Shown one piece after another: positions 16,716-24,381 of a DNA stretch of 35,833 nucleotides. How positions within the stretch are numbered: the stretch's first letter is position 1; each line of letters starts with the position of its first letter. Source of the DNA: an uncultured Flavobacteriales bacterium (GTDB taxonomy: Bacteria; Bacteroidota; Bacteroidia; Flavobacteriales_D; Sanyastnellaceae); assembly GCA_905478325.1 (NCBI GenBank), contig CAJQIB010000037.1, positions 1-35,833 of the forward strand. Direction: 5' to 3'. A program made the position numbers and the translations under genes. A model generated the notes under the pieces. That model searched no databases and was not told the origin of the DNA. It saw only the letters and a program-made list of their open reading frames with translations.

Positions 16716-18197
16716 TTATCGGAATGTCATGGCCCGTCCCATGTAGAAATCGAGAATGCGGCTTTTGAAAGCGAGATCGTACTTCGCTCGAAGTGTGTTC
16801 ACCCGAGCGTTGTCAAGTAAAGAACGCGCATCGGCATAATCGATTGCGGTGGAAGCACCGGCTTCATATCGCTTTTCTGCATTGGTAAATGCTCTTTCTG
16901 CGGCGACCAAAGCGGCTTCTTGCGCTACGGCATTTTGGCTCGCGGCTCGTGCGTCAGCCCAAGCGGATTCCACATTGGCGGTCAGGGTCTGTCGCGTCTG
17001 CTCTAACTGATACTCGGCACTGAAGATTGCGACCGATGCCTGTTCCCGCCCCGATTTCACATTGAAGTTATTGAAAATCGGAAGGCTCATGGAGAAGAAC
17101 AAATTTTGGTTGAAGTTGCGCTCGATTTGATCCTGAAAAGGAGTCGTAATGAAGTTGTAGGTTTCTTGTTGAGCAATGATGGGATAGAGGACGTCTTCGA
17201 AGACCAAATTACCCAATGTAAAATCGGTAATGATGGGCTCTCCATCAATTGATCGGGCGGCTCCGGAATAACCAGAACCGAAATTGTAGCTGGCAAATAT
17301 GCGAGGAAGTGATGCGAAACGGGCGAGTTGGTAGCCAAGCTCGGCATCTTCGACACCGAGTGTCGCTTGACGAATTTCCGGAAACGAACTCAGCGCATGC
17401 GAGACGGCTGCTTTGGGTGATCCGGGCAAGTTGTTGCGTTCCAAATCACTATTTGAAGGTCGGACGACCTCAAAGGTTGCCGTTTCAGAGGCGGGAAGTT
17501 GAAGCAATTGCACCAAATTGAGTTTCGCCAAGCCTAAGGCATTGCTCGTGCTCACAATGGTGGCTTCATCCGCAGCGAGTTGTGCTTGGACATCGTACAA
17601 ATCCGCTTCCGCAGCTGCACCGGCATTGACCAGTTGGGTCATGCGGTTGACTTGGCGCTCAGTCGCTGTCCGATTGATTTCGGCAACACGCACAAACTCA
17701 TCCTGAAATAAAATGTTTAAATAAGCTCCGGCTATGGTCAACACCACGTTGTTCTCTACAACTTCGCGATTCGCTTCGGCGCTTTGTTGTGCGAGATACG
17801 ACCGCTTCAGACTGAGGTAGTTTTGAAATCCGTTGAATAAGGTCAGTCCAGTCGACAGTCCAAAACTGTTGGATTGAATGCGCGATGACTCTACGAATTG
17901 ATTGGTAAACGGATCAACAGTGCGGCCAAAATTATAGCCGTGGGAGGCGTTCCCATTCAAGTTGGGAAGAAAGGCACCCTTGGCGGACTGGGTGCCGATG
18001 TCAGCGCTAATTTCTCCAAGGCCGGCTAACTTGATTTGCAGATTGTGTTCAAAGGCGTGATCGAGACAACGCTGAAGAGTCCAAGGCTCCTGTCCTCGGA
18101 CTGTAGTTGAATACAGGCCAAGCACAAGAAGGCATGAGACCATGAAAAGCCTATGAAAAGTGGTCGCAGTTGTAGTGATGGAAACCGGTGTTTGCAT
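16716..18197 (-). CDS. TolC-family outer membrane protein
   Basis: The 493-residue protein has a signal peptide of about 35 residues ending near TVRGQEPW. The first efflux repeat contains TLQRCLDHAFEHNLQIKLA, and barrel strands such as HGYNFGRTVDPFTNQFV and GLTLFNGFQNYL follow. The C-terminal helix ends IDYADARSLLDNARVNTLRAKYDLAFKSRILDFYMG. It forms the outer membrane duct of an export system together with the adaptor encoded 10 nt downstream. It is distinct from the TolC homologue at 4805-6145, so the window encodes two export channels. Confidence 0.92.
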   Translation of the reverse strand: MQTPVSITTTATTFHRLFMVSCLLVLGLYSTTVRGQEPWTLQRCLDHAFEHNLQIKLAGLGEISADIGTQSAKGAFLPNLNGNASHGYNFGRTVDPFTNQFVESSRIQSNSFGLSTGLTLFNGFQNYLSLKRSYLAQQSAEANREVVENNVVLTIAGAYLNILFQDEFVRVAEINRTATERQVNRMTQLVNAGAAAEADLYDVQAQLAADEATIVSTSNALGLAKLNLVQLLQLPASETATFEVVRPSNSDLERNNLPGSPKAAVSHALSSFPEIRQATLGVEDAELGYQLARFASLPRIFASYNFGSGYSGAARSIDGEPIITDFTLGNLVFEDVLYPIIAQQETYNFITTPFQDQIERNFNQNLFFSMSLPIFNNFNVKSGREQASVAIFSAEYQLEQTRQTLTANVESAWADARAASQNAVAQEAALVAAERAFTNAEKRYEAGASTAIDYADARSLLDNARVNTLRAKYDLAFKSRILDFYMGRAMTFR

Positions 18198-18201
18198 GGT
18201 G

Positions 18202-18209
18202 CAAATCTA
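18202..18209 (-). promoter_or_regulatory. Candidate -7 box for the TolC-adaptor-tsaB operon, leaderless
   Basis: On the minus strand TAGATTTG (18209 to 18202) is a perfect TAnnTTTG followed by CACC and the ATG at 18197. The 4-nt spacing is the same as at the ABC exporter and purK genes and predicts a leaderless mRNA. No clear -33 TTTG is present. Confidence 0.5.
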
Positions 18210-18239
18210 CAGCAACGGACGGGAGTTCTATCGATGGCG

Positions 18240-18983
18240 TCAATAGTGCGTGACACGCACCGTGACCCGTCGATTGGCCTCCGCTTCTTCGATGGATTTT
18301 GGTTCCGGAAAGCGCATACGGCTGCTACCTTCACCTTCCACAGCGAGCCGATTTGGACTCACCCCTTTGGTGACCAAATATTCCCAAACTGCTCGCGCGC
18401 GTTCCCGGCTTTCAAAAGCGGTCTCAGAAGTCGTTGGAGACGGGTGTTCATGACCTACTACTGCAATGTCCACAGTGGGGTTGACGACAAGGAAGGCATA
18501 CAAGGCTTCCAACGTGGGAATGGACGTGTGGTAGATCTGACTTGCCCCGGGAGTGAATTCAATGGGCTCTAAATCGACTTCCAAGCCCATTCTCAGTGGA
18601 CGCAATCGCAGCGTATCAATGGTCGTTGCCGGATCTGCCCAAATGCGATCGGTATGCAGCATATAGTCTGGCTCAACGCAAATGCGTGTATAACGTCGAA
18701 ACGGTTGGAGGCTCACTTCCAAGGCGCGATCGACATCCAACCGAACGATCTTTCGAGGATTGATCCCCTCAACGATGAGTTCAACGTGCAAAGCTTCATT
18801 GGTCTCATCATTTGAAACGGCCCATCGTTGGTTGATGGGTTCGTCTGTGATTTCTGGACCGTCAAGCCACGGACTGCGTTCTACGGTAAATTGACTCCAA
18901 GAGGAAAGGCACAAGACCAGCATTCCAATCAAACAAAACACCTCCTTTGAGTGGGTGTGAAAATTCGATGTGGTTGAGGTCAT
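18240..18983 (-). CDS. Exported protein with C-terminal OmpA-like peptidoglycan-binding domain
   Basis: From ATG 18983 the product has 247 residues. A signal peptide (hydrophobic CLIGMLVLCLSSWSQ, ending near residue 31) precedes a unique N-terminal region of about 110 residues with beta-rich character. The OmpA domain follows: VEFTPGASQIYHTSIPTL, then VVGHEHPSP, then SRERARAVWEYLVTKGV, and the end EANRRVTVRV. This domain normally binds diaminopimelate in peptidoglycan from the periplasmic side. An upstream TTG at 18998 would overlap the preceding stop, but the ATG is preferred. It is the last gene after the oxidase assembly genes, 11 nt behind the CxxC protein. Whether it relates to respiration is unknown. 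Confidence 0.85.
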   Translation of the reverse strand: MTSTTSNFHTHSKEVFCLIGMLVLCLSSWSQFTVERSPWLDGPEITDEPINQRWAVSNDETNEALHVELIVEGINPRKIVRLDVDRALEVSLQPFRRYTRICVEPDYMLHTDRIWADPATTIDTLRLRPLRMGLEVDLEPIEFTPGASQIYHTSIPTLEALYAFLVVNPTVDIAVVGHEHPSPTTSETAFESRERARAVWEYLVTKGVSPNRLAVEGEGSSRMRFPEPKSIEEAEANRRVTVRVTHY

Positions 18984-18994
18984 TGGGGTGTAAT

Positions 18995-19237
18995 TCAAGC
19001 GGCGGAATTGGATTTCCAGCTTCTATAAATTACGAAGAAAAGCGCAGATAACAAAACATAGGGGATCCCCATCAGATACAAAATACCTCGATTGAGTCCT
19101 GCGCCAAGGCCTCCGTCTGAAGCACTGTCTTCAGCAACTGCTTTACACATAACACATTGTCCTTCCATCAGGCCCGGAAGGATCAAAATGAGTCCGGCGA
19201 CAATCAAGGATTTGAAGAGGAGATTTCTGGCGTTCAT
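18995..19237 (-). CDS. Small CxxC membrane protein of the cytochrome oxidase cluster
   Basis: The ATG at 19237 overlaps the DUF420 stop by 4 bp, giving an 80-residue protein. It has a hydrophobic N terminus that may be a signal peptide (about 8-23), then QCVMCK with C28 and C31, a small polar stretch, a GILYLMGIPYVLLSALFFVIYR helix (about 51-71) and a short basic tail. From memory, flavobacterial DUF420 genes are often followed by such a protein with a CxMC motif and a GILYL helix, but no function is established to my knowledge. The motif would face the periplasm, so a metal or thiol role in oxidase assembly is plausible inference. Confidence 0.75.
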   Translation of the reverse strand: MNARNLLFKSLIVAGLILILPGLMEGQCVMCKAVAEDSASDGGLGAGLNRGILYLMGIPYVLLSALFFVIYRSWKSNSAA

Positions 19238-19785
19238 CCAATGGGGTAATAAGGGGAGATCATCCAATAAACCAGCACACCTGTTGCGGTGACGTACAGC
19301 CAAATGGGCCATGTGATGCGTGCCAATTTCCGGTGGCGAGCGACTTCCATGCGCAGTCCACGATAGTACGTAAACAGAACCAACGGTATGATACCGGTGG
19401 AGAGTACAATGTGGGAAATGAGGATGGTAAAATACACCGTCCGCCGCCAGCCTTCTCCTCCATAGTGTGTGCTTTCAGTTGTTAGATGAAATGCGACGTA
19501 GCTCAATAAAAACAGCACGCTCAACGAAAGTGCGACCGTGTTGAACGCGCGGTGAAGCGGTACGTTTTTGTTTTTGATGGCGATCAACGCCCCAATCAAA
19601 CAGAAAAATGCGGTGCCATTGAACCAGGCGTTGATCTGCGGAAGAACATACAATGCCTGCCGCGTTTCCTCTGATAAATTTTCAGCTGGTGGAATGAAAA
19701 ACAACAAGGCGACGGCAACAGGAATAGCCACGGCCACCGTCCAAACAAAGCGCTTTACCGCGTTCTCTTTTTCTAACATGGTCAT
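19234..19785 (-). CDS. DUF420 membrane protein (cytochrome oxidase assembly-associated)
   Basis: The product from ATG 19785 has 183 residues and five hydrophobic helices. Histidines are placed at the membrane boundaries in segments resembling YVAFHLTTEST and ILISHIVLSTGIIPLVLFTYYRGL, as in the DUF420 family. The last helix ends WLYVTATGVLVYWM. Members sit beside SCO and caa3-type oxidase genes in many bacteria and are thought to help cytochrome oxidase biogenesis. The start overlaps the SCO stop by 4 bp (19782-19785). The TTG at 19800 would extend the protein into the SCO gene and is less likely. Confidence 0.88.
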   Translation of the reverse strand: MTMLEKENAVKRFVWTVAVAIPVAVALLFFIPPAENLSEETRQALYVLPQINAWFNGTAFFCLIGALIAIKNKNVPLHRAFNTVALSLSVLFLLSYVAFHLTTESTHYGGEGWRRTVYFTILISHIVLSTGIIPLVLFTYYRGLRMEVARHRKLARITWPIWLYVTATGVLVYWMISPYYPIG

Positions 19786-21017
19786 TGATTCAGGATCCAA
19801 AGTTGTTCAGCATCGTCCAACAGTTGATCGACCTCAGTTGTAGATGTGCCATCGTAATAGCCTCGGATCTGTCCTGAACGGTCCACCAATGCAAATAAGT
19901 CACTGTGAAAAAAACCTCCTGCAGTCGTATCGCTTTCCAAAGCAGTGAGGAAATAACCCTCCTTCGCCATGGCATAGATGGATGCCTTCTCGCCGGTCAG
20001 GAGCTGCCATTGATTCGGATTCAATCCAATGCGCTCTCCGTATGATCGAAGCTGCTCAGGACGATCGTGCTCAGGGTCAACGGAGTGGCTCAATAATAGC
20101 ACGTCGTCTTGCATGTCCCGTTCTCTCAGGATGTCTTGCATCCGGGCCATTTGACTGCTCATCATGGGGCAAATCGTCGGGCAACGAGTGAAGAAAAAGT
20201 CAACGATTCGCAACCGGTTTTTGATGTCTCGATGGGAAAACTCAAGGCTGTCCATGTCCAGAAAAACAAATGCGGGCACGGTGTGGTCTTCAGGGCCTAA
20301 GACGGGCAGGGGTGGCGCTTGAAGGGCTTTTTTAGTCGCTTTTTTGCGAGCATAAGCCTTTTCATCCATCTCTTTTTGCAGCAGTGCAATGTCTTCTACG
20401 GCATCTTTAATAGCATCTTCTGAGGCTGCGTGATATACCCCGCGCAAGTAGCCGTTGGAATCGACGAGCCACAAGGTGGCGATGTTGTCGGGCTCCGCAG
20501 GATCTCGTTGAATCATGAACGATTCTGAAATCAAGCGGTCGATGACCTCTTGGTCCCCTGTGAGAAATTGCCACTTGCCACTGTGGCTATTGTAACGGGT
20601 GTTGCGTGAGACATACTCCTGCAGTATTTCGGGTTGGTCGTGTTCCGCATCGAGGGTGAAGCAAATCGTGGCGATATCATCTTCTGCCCGGTAACGAAAA
20701 TTTGGCCATAGCAGCTGCTTCGTCATTTGAGCAACATGGGGTGCGCGGGTCGAGTAAAATGCGGCAAGCCAAACCGTGCCTTCCAATGAATCGGAATGAA
20801 AGGCATCTCCGTTCTGATTGATCAAGGAAAAAGCACTTACACGCCGGGCCTCAGGACTCCACGTTTCAATGAGTCCCTCTTCGGCATAGTACGGAAGGGT
20901 ACTGAAATGATGTTCTCCGTCAATCCCTAAGATGAGCAATCCAGCAAGTGGAAGCCCCAACATAATCGCAGCTAAGTAAAGAGACTGCTTCAGTTTTTTG
21001 GCGGAGATCAATGGCAA
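19782..21017 (-). CDS. Tandem-domain SCO protein: inactive N-terminal SCO domain plus active C-terminal SCO domain
   Basis: The 411-residue protein has an N-terminal anchor (about 10-31) and two thioredoxin-like SCO domains separated by a charged linker (about 210-235). The C-terminal domain has the copper site: C279 and C283 in FFFTRCPTICPMM and H371 in GGFFHSD. It should deliver copper to the CuA site of oxidase subunit II. The N-terminal domain aligns (FYSTRAPHVAQM, TLDAEHDQPEILQEY, GKWQFLTGD, LWLVDSNGYLRGVY), but both cysteines are Ala (A92, A96) and the His position is Asn (N178). An in-frame stop lies 15 nt upstream and no ATG precedes the anchor, so the start is TTG at 21017 or 21011. 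SCO proteins are usually half this size. Confidence 0.88.
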   Translation of the reverse strand: MPLISAKKLKQSLYLAAIMLGLPLAGLLILGIDGEHHFSTLPYYAEEGLIETWSPEARRVSAFSLINQNGDAFHSDSLEGTVWLAAFYSTRAPHVAQMTKQLLWPNFRYRAEDDIATICFTLDAEHDQPEILQEYVSRNTRYNSHSGKWQFLTGDQEVIDRLISESFMIQRDPAEPDNIATLWLVDSNGYLRGVYHAASEDAIKDAVEDIALLQKEMDEKAYARKKATKKALQAPPLPVLGPEDHTVPAFVFLDMDSLEFSHRDIKNRLRIVDFFFTRCPTICPMMSSQMARMQDILRERDMQDDVLLLSHSVDPEHDRPEQLRSYGERIGLNPNQWQLLTGEKASIYAMAKEGYFLTALESDTTAGGFFHSDLFALVDRSGQIRGYYDGTSTTEVDQLLDDAEQLWILNQ

Positions 21018-21096
21018 GGCGCGGTTCGTTTAAGTGACTCCATGAGGAGATGTAACCGCGCTCGGTAGCTCGAGGTTCAACGAGCGCAGACGGAAA

Positions 21097-21474
21097 TCAG
21101 TGAAAAGCGTTGAAATTGCCTAAGTGCCCGAATCCTTCGGTAATGGCAATGAACAACAGGTATGCAATGAAGAGCATGTAGGGCGCTAGCACAGCCTTCT
21201 TAAGATTGCTTCTTTCATCACCAAGGTGCATGAAGACAAGCACGATATAAGCGGCCTTGACCAACGTTAAAATGATAAACGTCCACTTGATCATGGTCCA
21301 TGAAAAAGCCTCTGACCGCTTAAAGAAGATGCCCATGATGACTTCTACGGTGGTCAGAAGGGTCAAAATACCAGTGACTTTCCAGGTGTTTCGGCGGATT
21401 TTGGCCCCCTCTTCTTCGCTATGGTGAGCGTTAAGTGCGTAGCTGTCGTTTACAATGAGGTCGTCGCGTTCCAT
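21097..21474 (-). CDS. Cytochrome c oxidase subunit IV (small membrane subunit)
   Basis: The product from ATG 21474 has 125 residues. An acidic/His-rich N terminus (NAHHSEEEGAKIRRNTWKVT) leads to three hydrophobic helices. The middle one carries IKWTFIILTLVKAAYIVLVFMHLGDERS, the pattern of prokaryotic subunit IV in caa3-type oxidases. The subunit supports assembly of the terminal oxidase in the inner membrane. It lies 38 nt behind the subunit III gene and 79 nt before the SCO gene. A longer frame to 21549 overlaps the subunit III coding end and is rejected as the start. Confidence 0.88.
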   Translation of the reverse strand: MERDDLIVNDSYALNAHHSEEEGAKIRRNTWKVTGILTLLTTVEVIMGIFFKRSEAFSWTMIKWTFIILTLVKAAYIVLVFMHLGDERSNLKKAVLAPYMLFIAYLLFIAITEGFGHLGNFNAFH

Positions 21475-21512
21475 GGGAGTCGTTTGTACGTTTGCGAAGT
21501 GGTGAAGGGCAA

Positions 21513-22493
21513 TCAGATGAGGTAGAAGAAGGTGAAAACAAACACCCACACTAAGTCAACAAAGTGCCAATACAACCCGATTTTTTCAACCATTTCGTAG
21601 TGCTTGCGTCGTTCAAAGACACCGCGATACGCCATGATGAAAACAATGATATTGATCACAACGCCTGAGAAGACGTGGAATCCGTGGAATCCGGTGATGA
21701 AAAAGAAGAAGTCTGCATAGGCCTGCTGCGAGGCGTACTCATTGTCGTGCAAGTTCGCACCGAATGAAAAGCTTTCAGAGCGTGCGTTCCACAACTTCAT
21801 TGCGTCATCACCGCTCACTTGTGATTCGTTGTTGATGTACTTGTTGAGCGTCAAGCTGTGCAGCTCCACCTCATGCGGGTGTGCGCCCATTTCAACCAAC
21901 TTGACACCGTGATCACTTTTGATGAGACTCACTTCAGGTTCGCCTTCAATCCACGGCTCAGCCAAATGACCAAAGTGATGATCCATGTAGACCACATCGC
22001 CTTTGTTCAGAGAAAAAACTTGCCCCTCATCTGATGTGACTTCAACGGATTCATTCAAAAGAAAAGAGCCTCCGCTTCCGTGGATGTAGTGAGACCATTC
22101 CCACGCTTGAGATCCCAAGAAGAAAAACCCACCAATGATGGTCAATCCCAACCACTTGATCACGCCTGATTTGTCATTGCGATGGCCCGCTTCAACGGCC
22201 AAGACCATTGTGACGGACGAGACAATCAGGATGAAGGTCATCAAAGCCACATAAATCAACGGGTATTCCCCTTCGATGAATGGCAATGAGCGAAACGCTT
22301 GCTCGCCAATCGGCCAAGGGTCTTCGCTACTGGCTCGAACAAAGCCATACGCGGTGAGCAATCCTCCAAACGTCAGAGCGTCTGATACGAGGAAGTACCA
22401 CATCATCATTTTACCGTAACTGACGCTGAAAGGAGACTGTCCGCCTCCCCAAAGTTCTTCTTTCGAAATCACTTTTGTCGATTCTCCTCCCAT
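21513..22493 (-). CDS. Cytochrome c oxidase subunit III (long form with loop insertion)
   Basis: The 326-residue protein shows heme-copper oxidase subunit III helices: KMMMWYFLVSDALTFGGLL at the start, SQAWEWSHYI in the middle, and FFFITGFHGFHVFSGVVINI then GLYWHFVDLVWVFVFTFFYLI at the end. About 110 hydrophilic residues (roughly 150-255) are inserted in a loop between helices and contain several His and acidic residues. I recall comparable insertions in other Bacteroidota subunit III proteins. It is the second of two subunit III genes in a row and has its own promoter box in the 140-bp gap upstream. Catalytic subunits I and II are not in the window. Confidence 0.92.
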   Translation of the reverse strand: MGGESTKVISKEELWGGGQSPFSVSYGKMMMWYFLVSDALTFGGLLTAYGFVRASSEDPWPIGEQAFRSLPFIEGEYPLIYVALMTFILIVSSVTMVLAVEAGHRNDKSGVIKWLGLTIIGGFFFLGSQAWEWSHYIHGSGGSFLLNESVEVTSDEGQVFSLNKGDVVYMDHHFGHLAEPWIEGEPEVSLIKSDHGVKLVEMGAHPHEVELHSLTLNKYINNESQVSGDDAMKLWNARSESFSFGANLHDNEYASQQAYADFFFFITGFHGFHVFSGVVINIIVFIMAYRGVFERRKHYEMVEKIGLYWHFVDLVWVFVFTFFYLI

Positions 22494-22509
22494 GGGTGCA
22501 ATTTGGCGG

Positions 22510-22517
22510 CAAATTTA
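22510..22517 (-). promoter_or_regulatory. Candidate -7 box for the subunit III-IV-SCO-DUF420 genes
   Basis: On the minus strand TAAATTTG (22517 to 22510) is a perfect TAnnTTTG, 16 nt before the ATG at 22493. It suggests that the distal half of the oxidase block can be transcribed separately from ctaB and the first subunit III gene. The rest of the 140-bp gap (22494-22633) shows no gene or clear terminator. Confidence 0.5.
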
Positions 22518-22633
22518 TGCAATTGAAGCCATACAGTCCACCCTTTTTTATGCTATCGAGAACCAATCAAAATAGAAGGCCATGAAAACAGAGTCAAAAG
22601 TGGAGGGGAAAGAGCCGGAATTAGCCTATTTGG

Positions 22634-23440
22634 TCAGTGTAAAAAGAAGAGGAAAACAAACAGATAAAGCCAAAGGGCACCCATGAAGTGCCAGTAAATG
22701 CTCAGGCTTTCGAGCTGAACAACATCTTTTGCGTGGATGGTTCCTTGAACAACGCGAATGCCGTTGATCACCAAATAAATAAACCCAAAAGTCAAGTGAA
22801 GAATGTGCACTGCAATCAGAATCCACAGGTAGCTAGCTCCAGAATTGGACGTTCGGGCCACATCACGCGTGATTGGACGTACCATGAGCGCGTCATTCGA
22901 CGCGTAGAATTCATTTTTCGACGCGTCAAACAAAAGGGGTTCTCCACCACGTGAAATCGTATAGTCTTGGCCATAAATAGCATCACTTTCGAGCAGCGAC
23001 TCAATGCTATTCCATCGGTAGGCTTCCAGGCCGGACTCATGGTCCGTAGTGGTCCATCCCAGTCCCATCTCGGCGAGCGTCTTCCATCCTTCGGCTTGAC
23101 TAATCGTGAATCCGATGCCTGAAATCAACGTAAAAGCCAAAGCAAGTACCGCACGTTGTTTGTGATTCTCTCGCATGCTCCGGACAGCCGACCAGAGGCC
23201 AATGGAGGAGAGAACCAGGAGGACATTGGAGACCCAAAATGCAGAGGTGGGCTCAATATTGACCCAGTATTGGCCCATATTGGAAACGATGTAAGCGCTG
23301 GTAAAGCCAGCAAATAGCATGACCACGGCGAAAATGATGAAATACATCAACATTTTCTTTGTTCGCTCGCGTACGGCGGGTTCGACGCCATCGAAAACAT
23401 CGCGACGATTGGAAGGTGCGGGTGTAGTGTTCTTAATCAT
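22634..23440 (-). CDS. Cytochrome c oxidase subunit III (first copy)
   Basis: From ATG 23440 the product has 268 residues. The helices MYFIIFAVVMLFAGFTSAYIV and FWVSNVLLVLSSIGLWSAV come first. A loop of about 60 polar residues follows, then ASYLWILIAVHILHLTFGFIYLVINGIRV and SIYWHFMGALWLYLFVFLFFLH, matching the end of subunit III. It differs clearly from the next copy, so the two are old paralogues rather than a recent duplication. The pairing is usual in Bacteroidota. The start is 4 nt after the ctaB stop, indicating co-transcription. Confidence 0.9.
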   Translation of the reverse strand: MIKNTTPAPSNRRDVFDGVEPAVRERTKKMLMYFIIFAVVMLFAGFTSAYIVSNMGQYWVNIEPTSAFWVSNVLLVLSSIGLWSAVRSMRENHKQRAVLALAFTLISGIGFTISQAEGWKTLAEMGLGWTTTDHESGLEAYRWNSIESLLESDAIYGQDYTISRGGEPLLFDASKNEFYASNDALMVRPITRDVARTSNSGASYLWILIAVHILHLTFGFIYLVINGIRVVQGTIHAKDVVQLESLSIYWHFMGALWLYLFVFLFFLH

Positions 23441-23444
23441 GAAT

Positions 23445-24308
23445 TCAGAGCTTGTCCAAAACATATGCAATTTGAACCACCGGCAAATAGATGAACGAAG
23501 CGAACATCAAGCGCCGAGCGGCTTTGAGATCTAGCGTACGATAGAGTTGAATGGCAGGCACCAGAAACATGATGCCACACAGGATTGCCACAATCAGGGC
23601 GTAGTTGCCGACCATCGGACTGCCATTGGGCAATGCCCATGGAAGAAGTGATGCCGGAATGCAAAAAACGGTGTAGGCCACGATTTGCCAGGCGCTTCGC
23701 TTTGTACGGCCTCCATTGAATGGAAGCAGCTGGTAGCCGGCTTTCAAGTAGTCGTCGTGTGCGAGCCATGCGATGGCCCAGAAGTGAGGGAATTGCCACA
23801 TGAATTGAACAGCAAAGAGGGACCCGGGTTCAATCCCAAAATCACCTGTAGCCGCAACATACCCAATCATGGGTGGGAGTGCACCAGGGAAGGCCCCAAC
23901 GAACACGCTCAGGGCCGTACGTCCTTTGAGCGGGGTATAAATAAACGCGTAGCTGACCAAGGCAGCGACACCTAACCATCCGCTCAAGGCATTCAAAGAA
24001 AAGAGACAACCCAGGCCAATCGCCGCAGCAAGGATGCTGTATATCCAAGCTTCCTTTGCAGACATCCGGCCCGTAGGCAGGGGACGATTGGATGTGCGTG
24101 CCATAAGTCCGTCGACACGTGTTTCGATGATTTGATTCAGGCCATTGGAAGCTCCTGTGAGGAGATAGCCTCCGATCGATAGCCTCAGAAAAGCGGTTAA
24201 ATCAATCGTGTCTACGGCCATGAACCAGCCAAGAATGGCTGAGAGCACAACAAAAAATCCCAAACGGATTTTAAAGAGGAGGGCGATGTCTTTGATGCGA
24301 TCGGGCAT
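23445..24308 (-). CDS. ctaB: Protoheme IX farnesyltransferase (heme O synthase)
   Basis: The 287-residue protein belongs to the UbiA prenyltransferase superfamily. It has about nine hydrophobic helices and the first prenyl-diphosphate site NQIIETRVDGLMARTSNRPLP, with two Asp/Glu-containing turns near residues 55-75. The loop after GAFPGALPPMIGYVA and the second site region WQFPHFWAIAWLAHDDYLKAG also match CtaB/CyoE. It farnesylates heme B to heme O in the inner membrane for terminal oxidases. It heads the oxidase block. The promoter box TACTTTTG lies 16 nt upstream of the ATG. Confidence 0.95.
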   Translation of the reverse strand: MPDRIKDIALLFKIRLGFFVVLSAILGWFMAVDTIDLTAFLRLSIGGYLLTGASNGLNQIIETRVDGLMARTSNRPLPTGRMSAKEAWIYSILAAAIGLGCLFSLNALSGWLGVAALVSYAFIYTPLKGRTALSVFVGAFPGALPPMIGYVAATGDFGIEPGSLFAVQFMWQFPHFWAIAWLAHDDYLKAGYQLLPFNGGRTKRSAWQIVAYTVFCIPASLLPWALPNGSPMVGNYALIVAILCGIMFLVPAIQLYRTLDLKAARRLMFASFIYLPVVQIAYVLDKL

Positions 24309-24324
24309 GGGTTCTAAATCGATG

Positions 24325-24332
24325 CAAAAGTA
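24325..24332 (-). promoter_or_regulatory. Candidate -7 box of ctaB
   Basis: On the minus strand TACTTTTG (24332 to 24325) is a perfect TAnnTTTG, 16 nt before the ATG at 24308 and within the 73-bp gap after the Wzi-like gene. No TTTG -33 element is obvious at 19 bp spacing. Confidence 0.5.
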
Positions 24333-24381
24333 GGGCGACCCGCTCGATGAATTTCGATGAATTTCCGATCTCTAACCAAAC

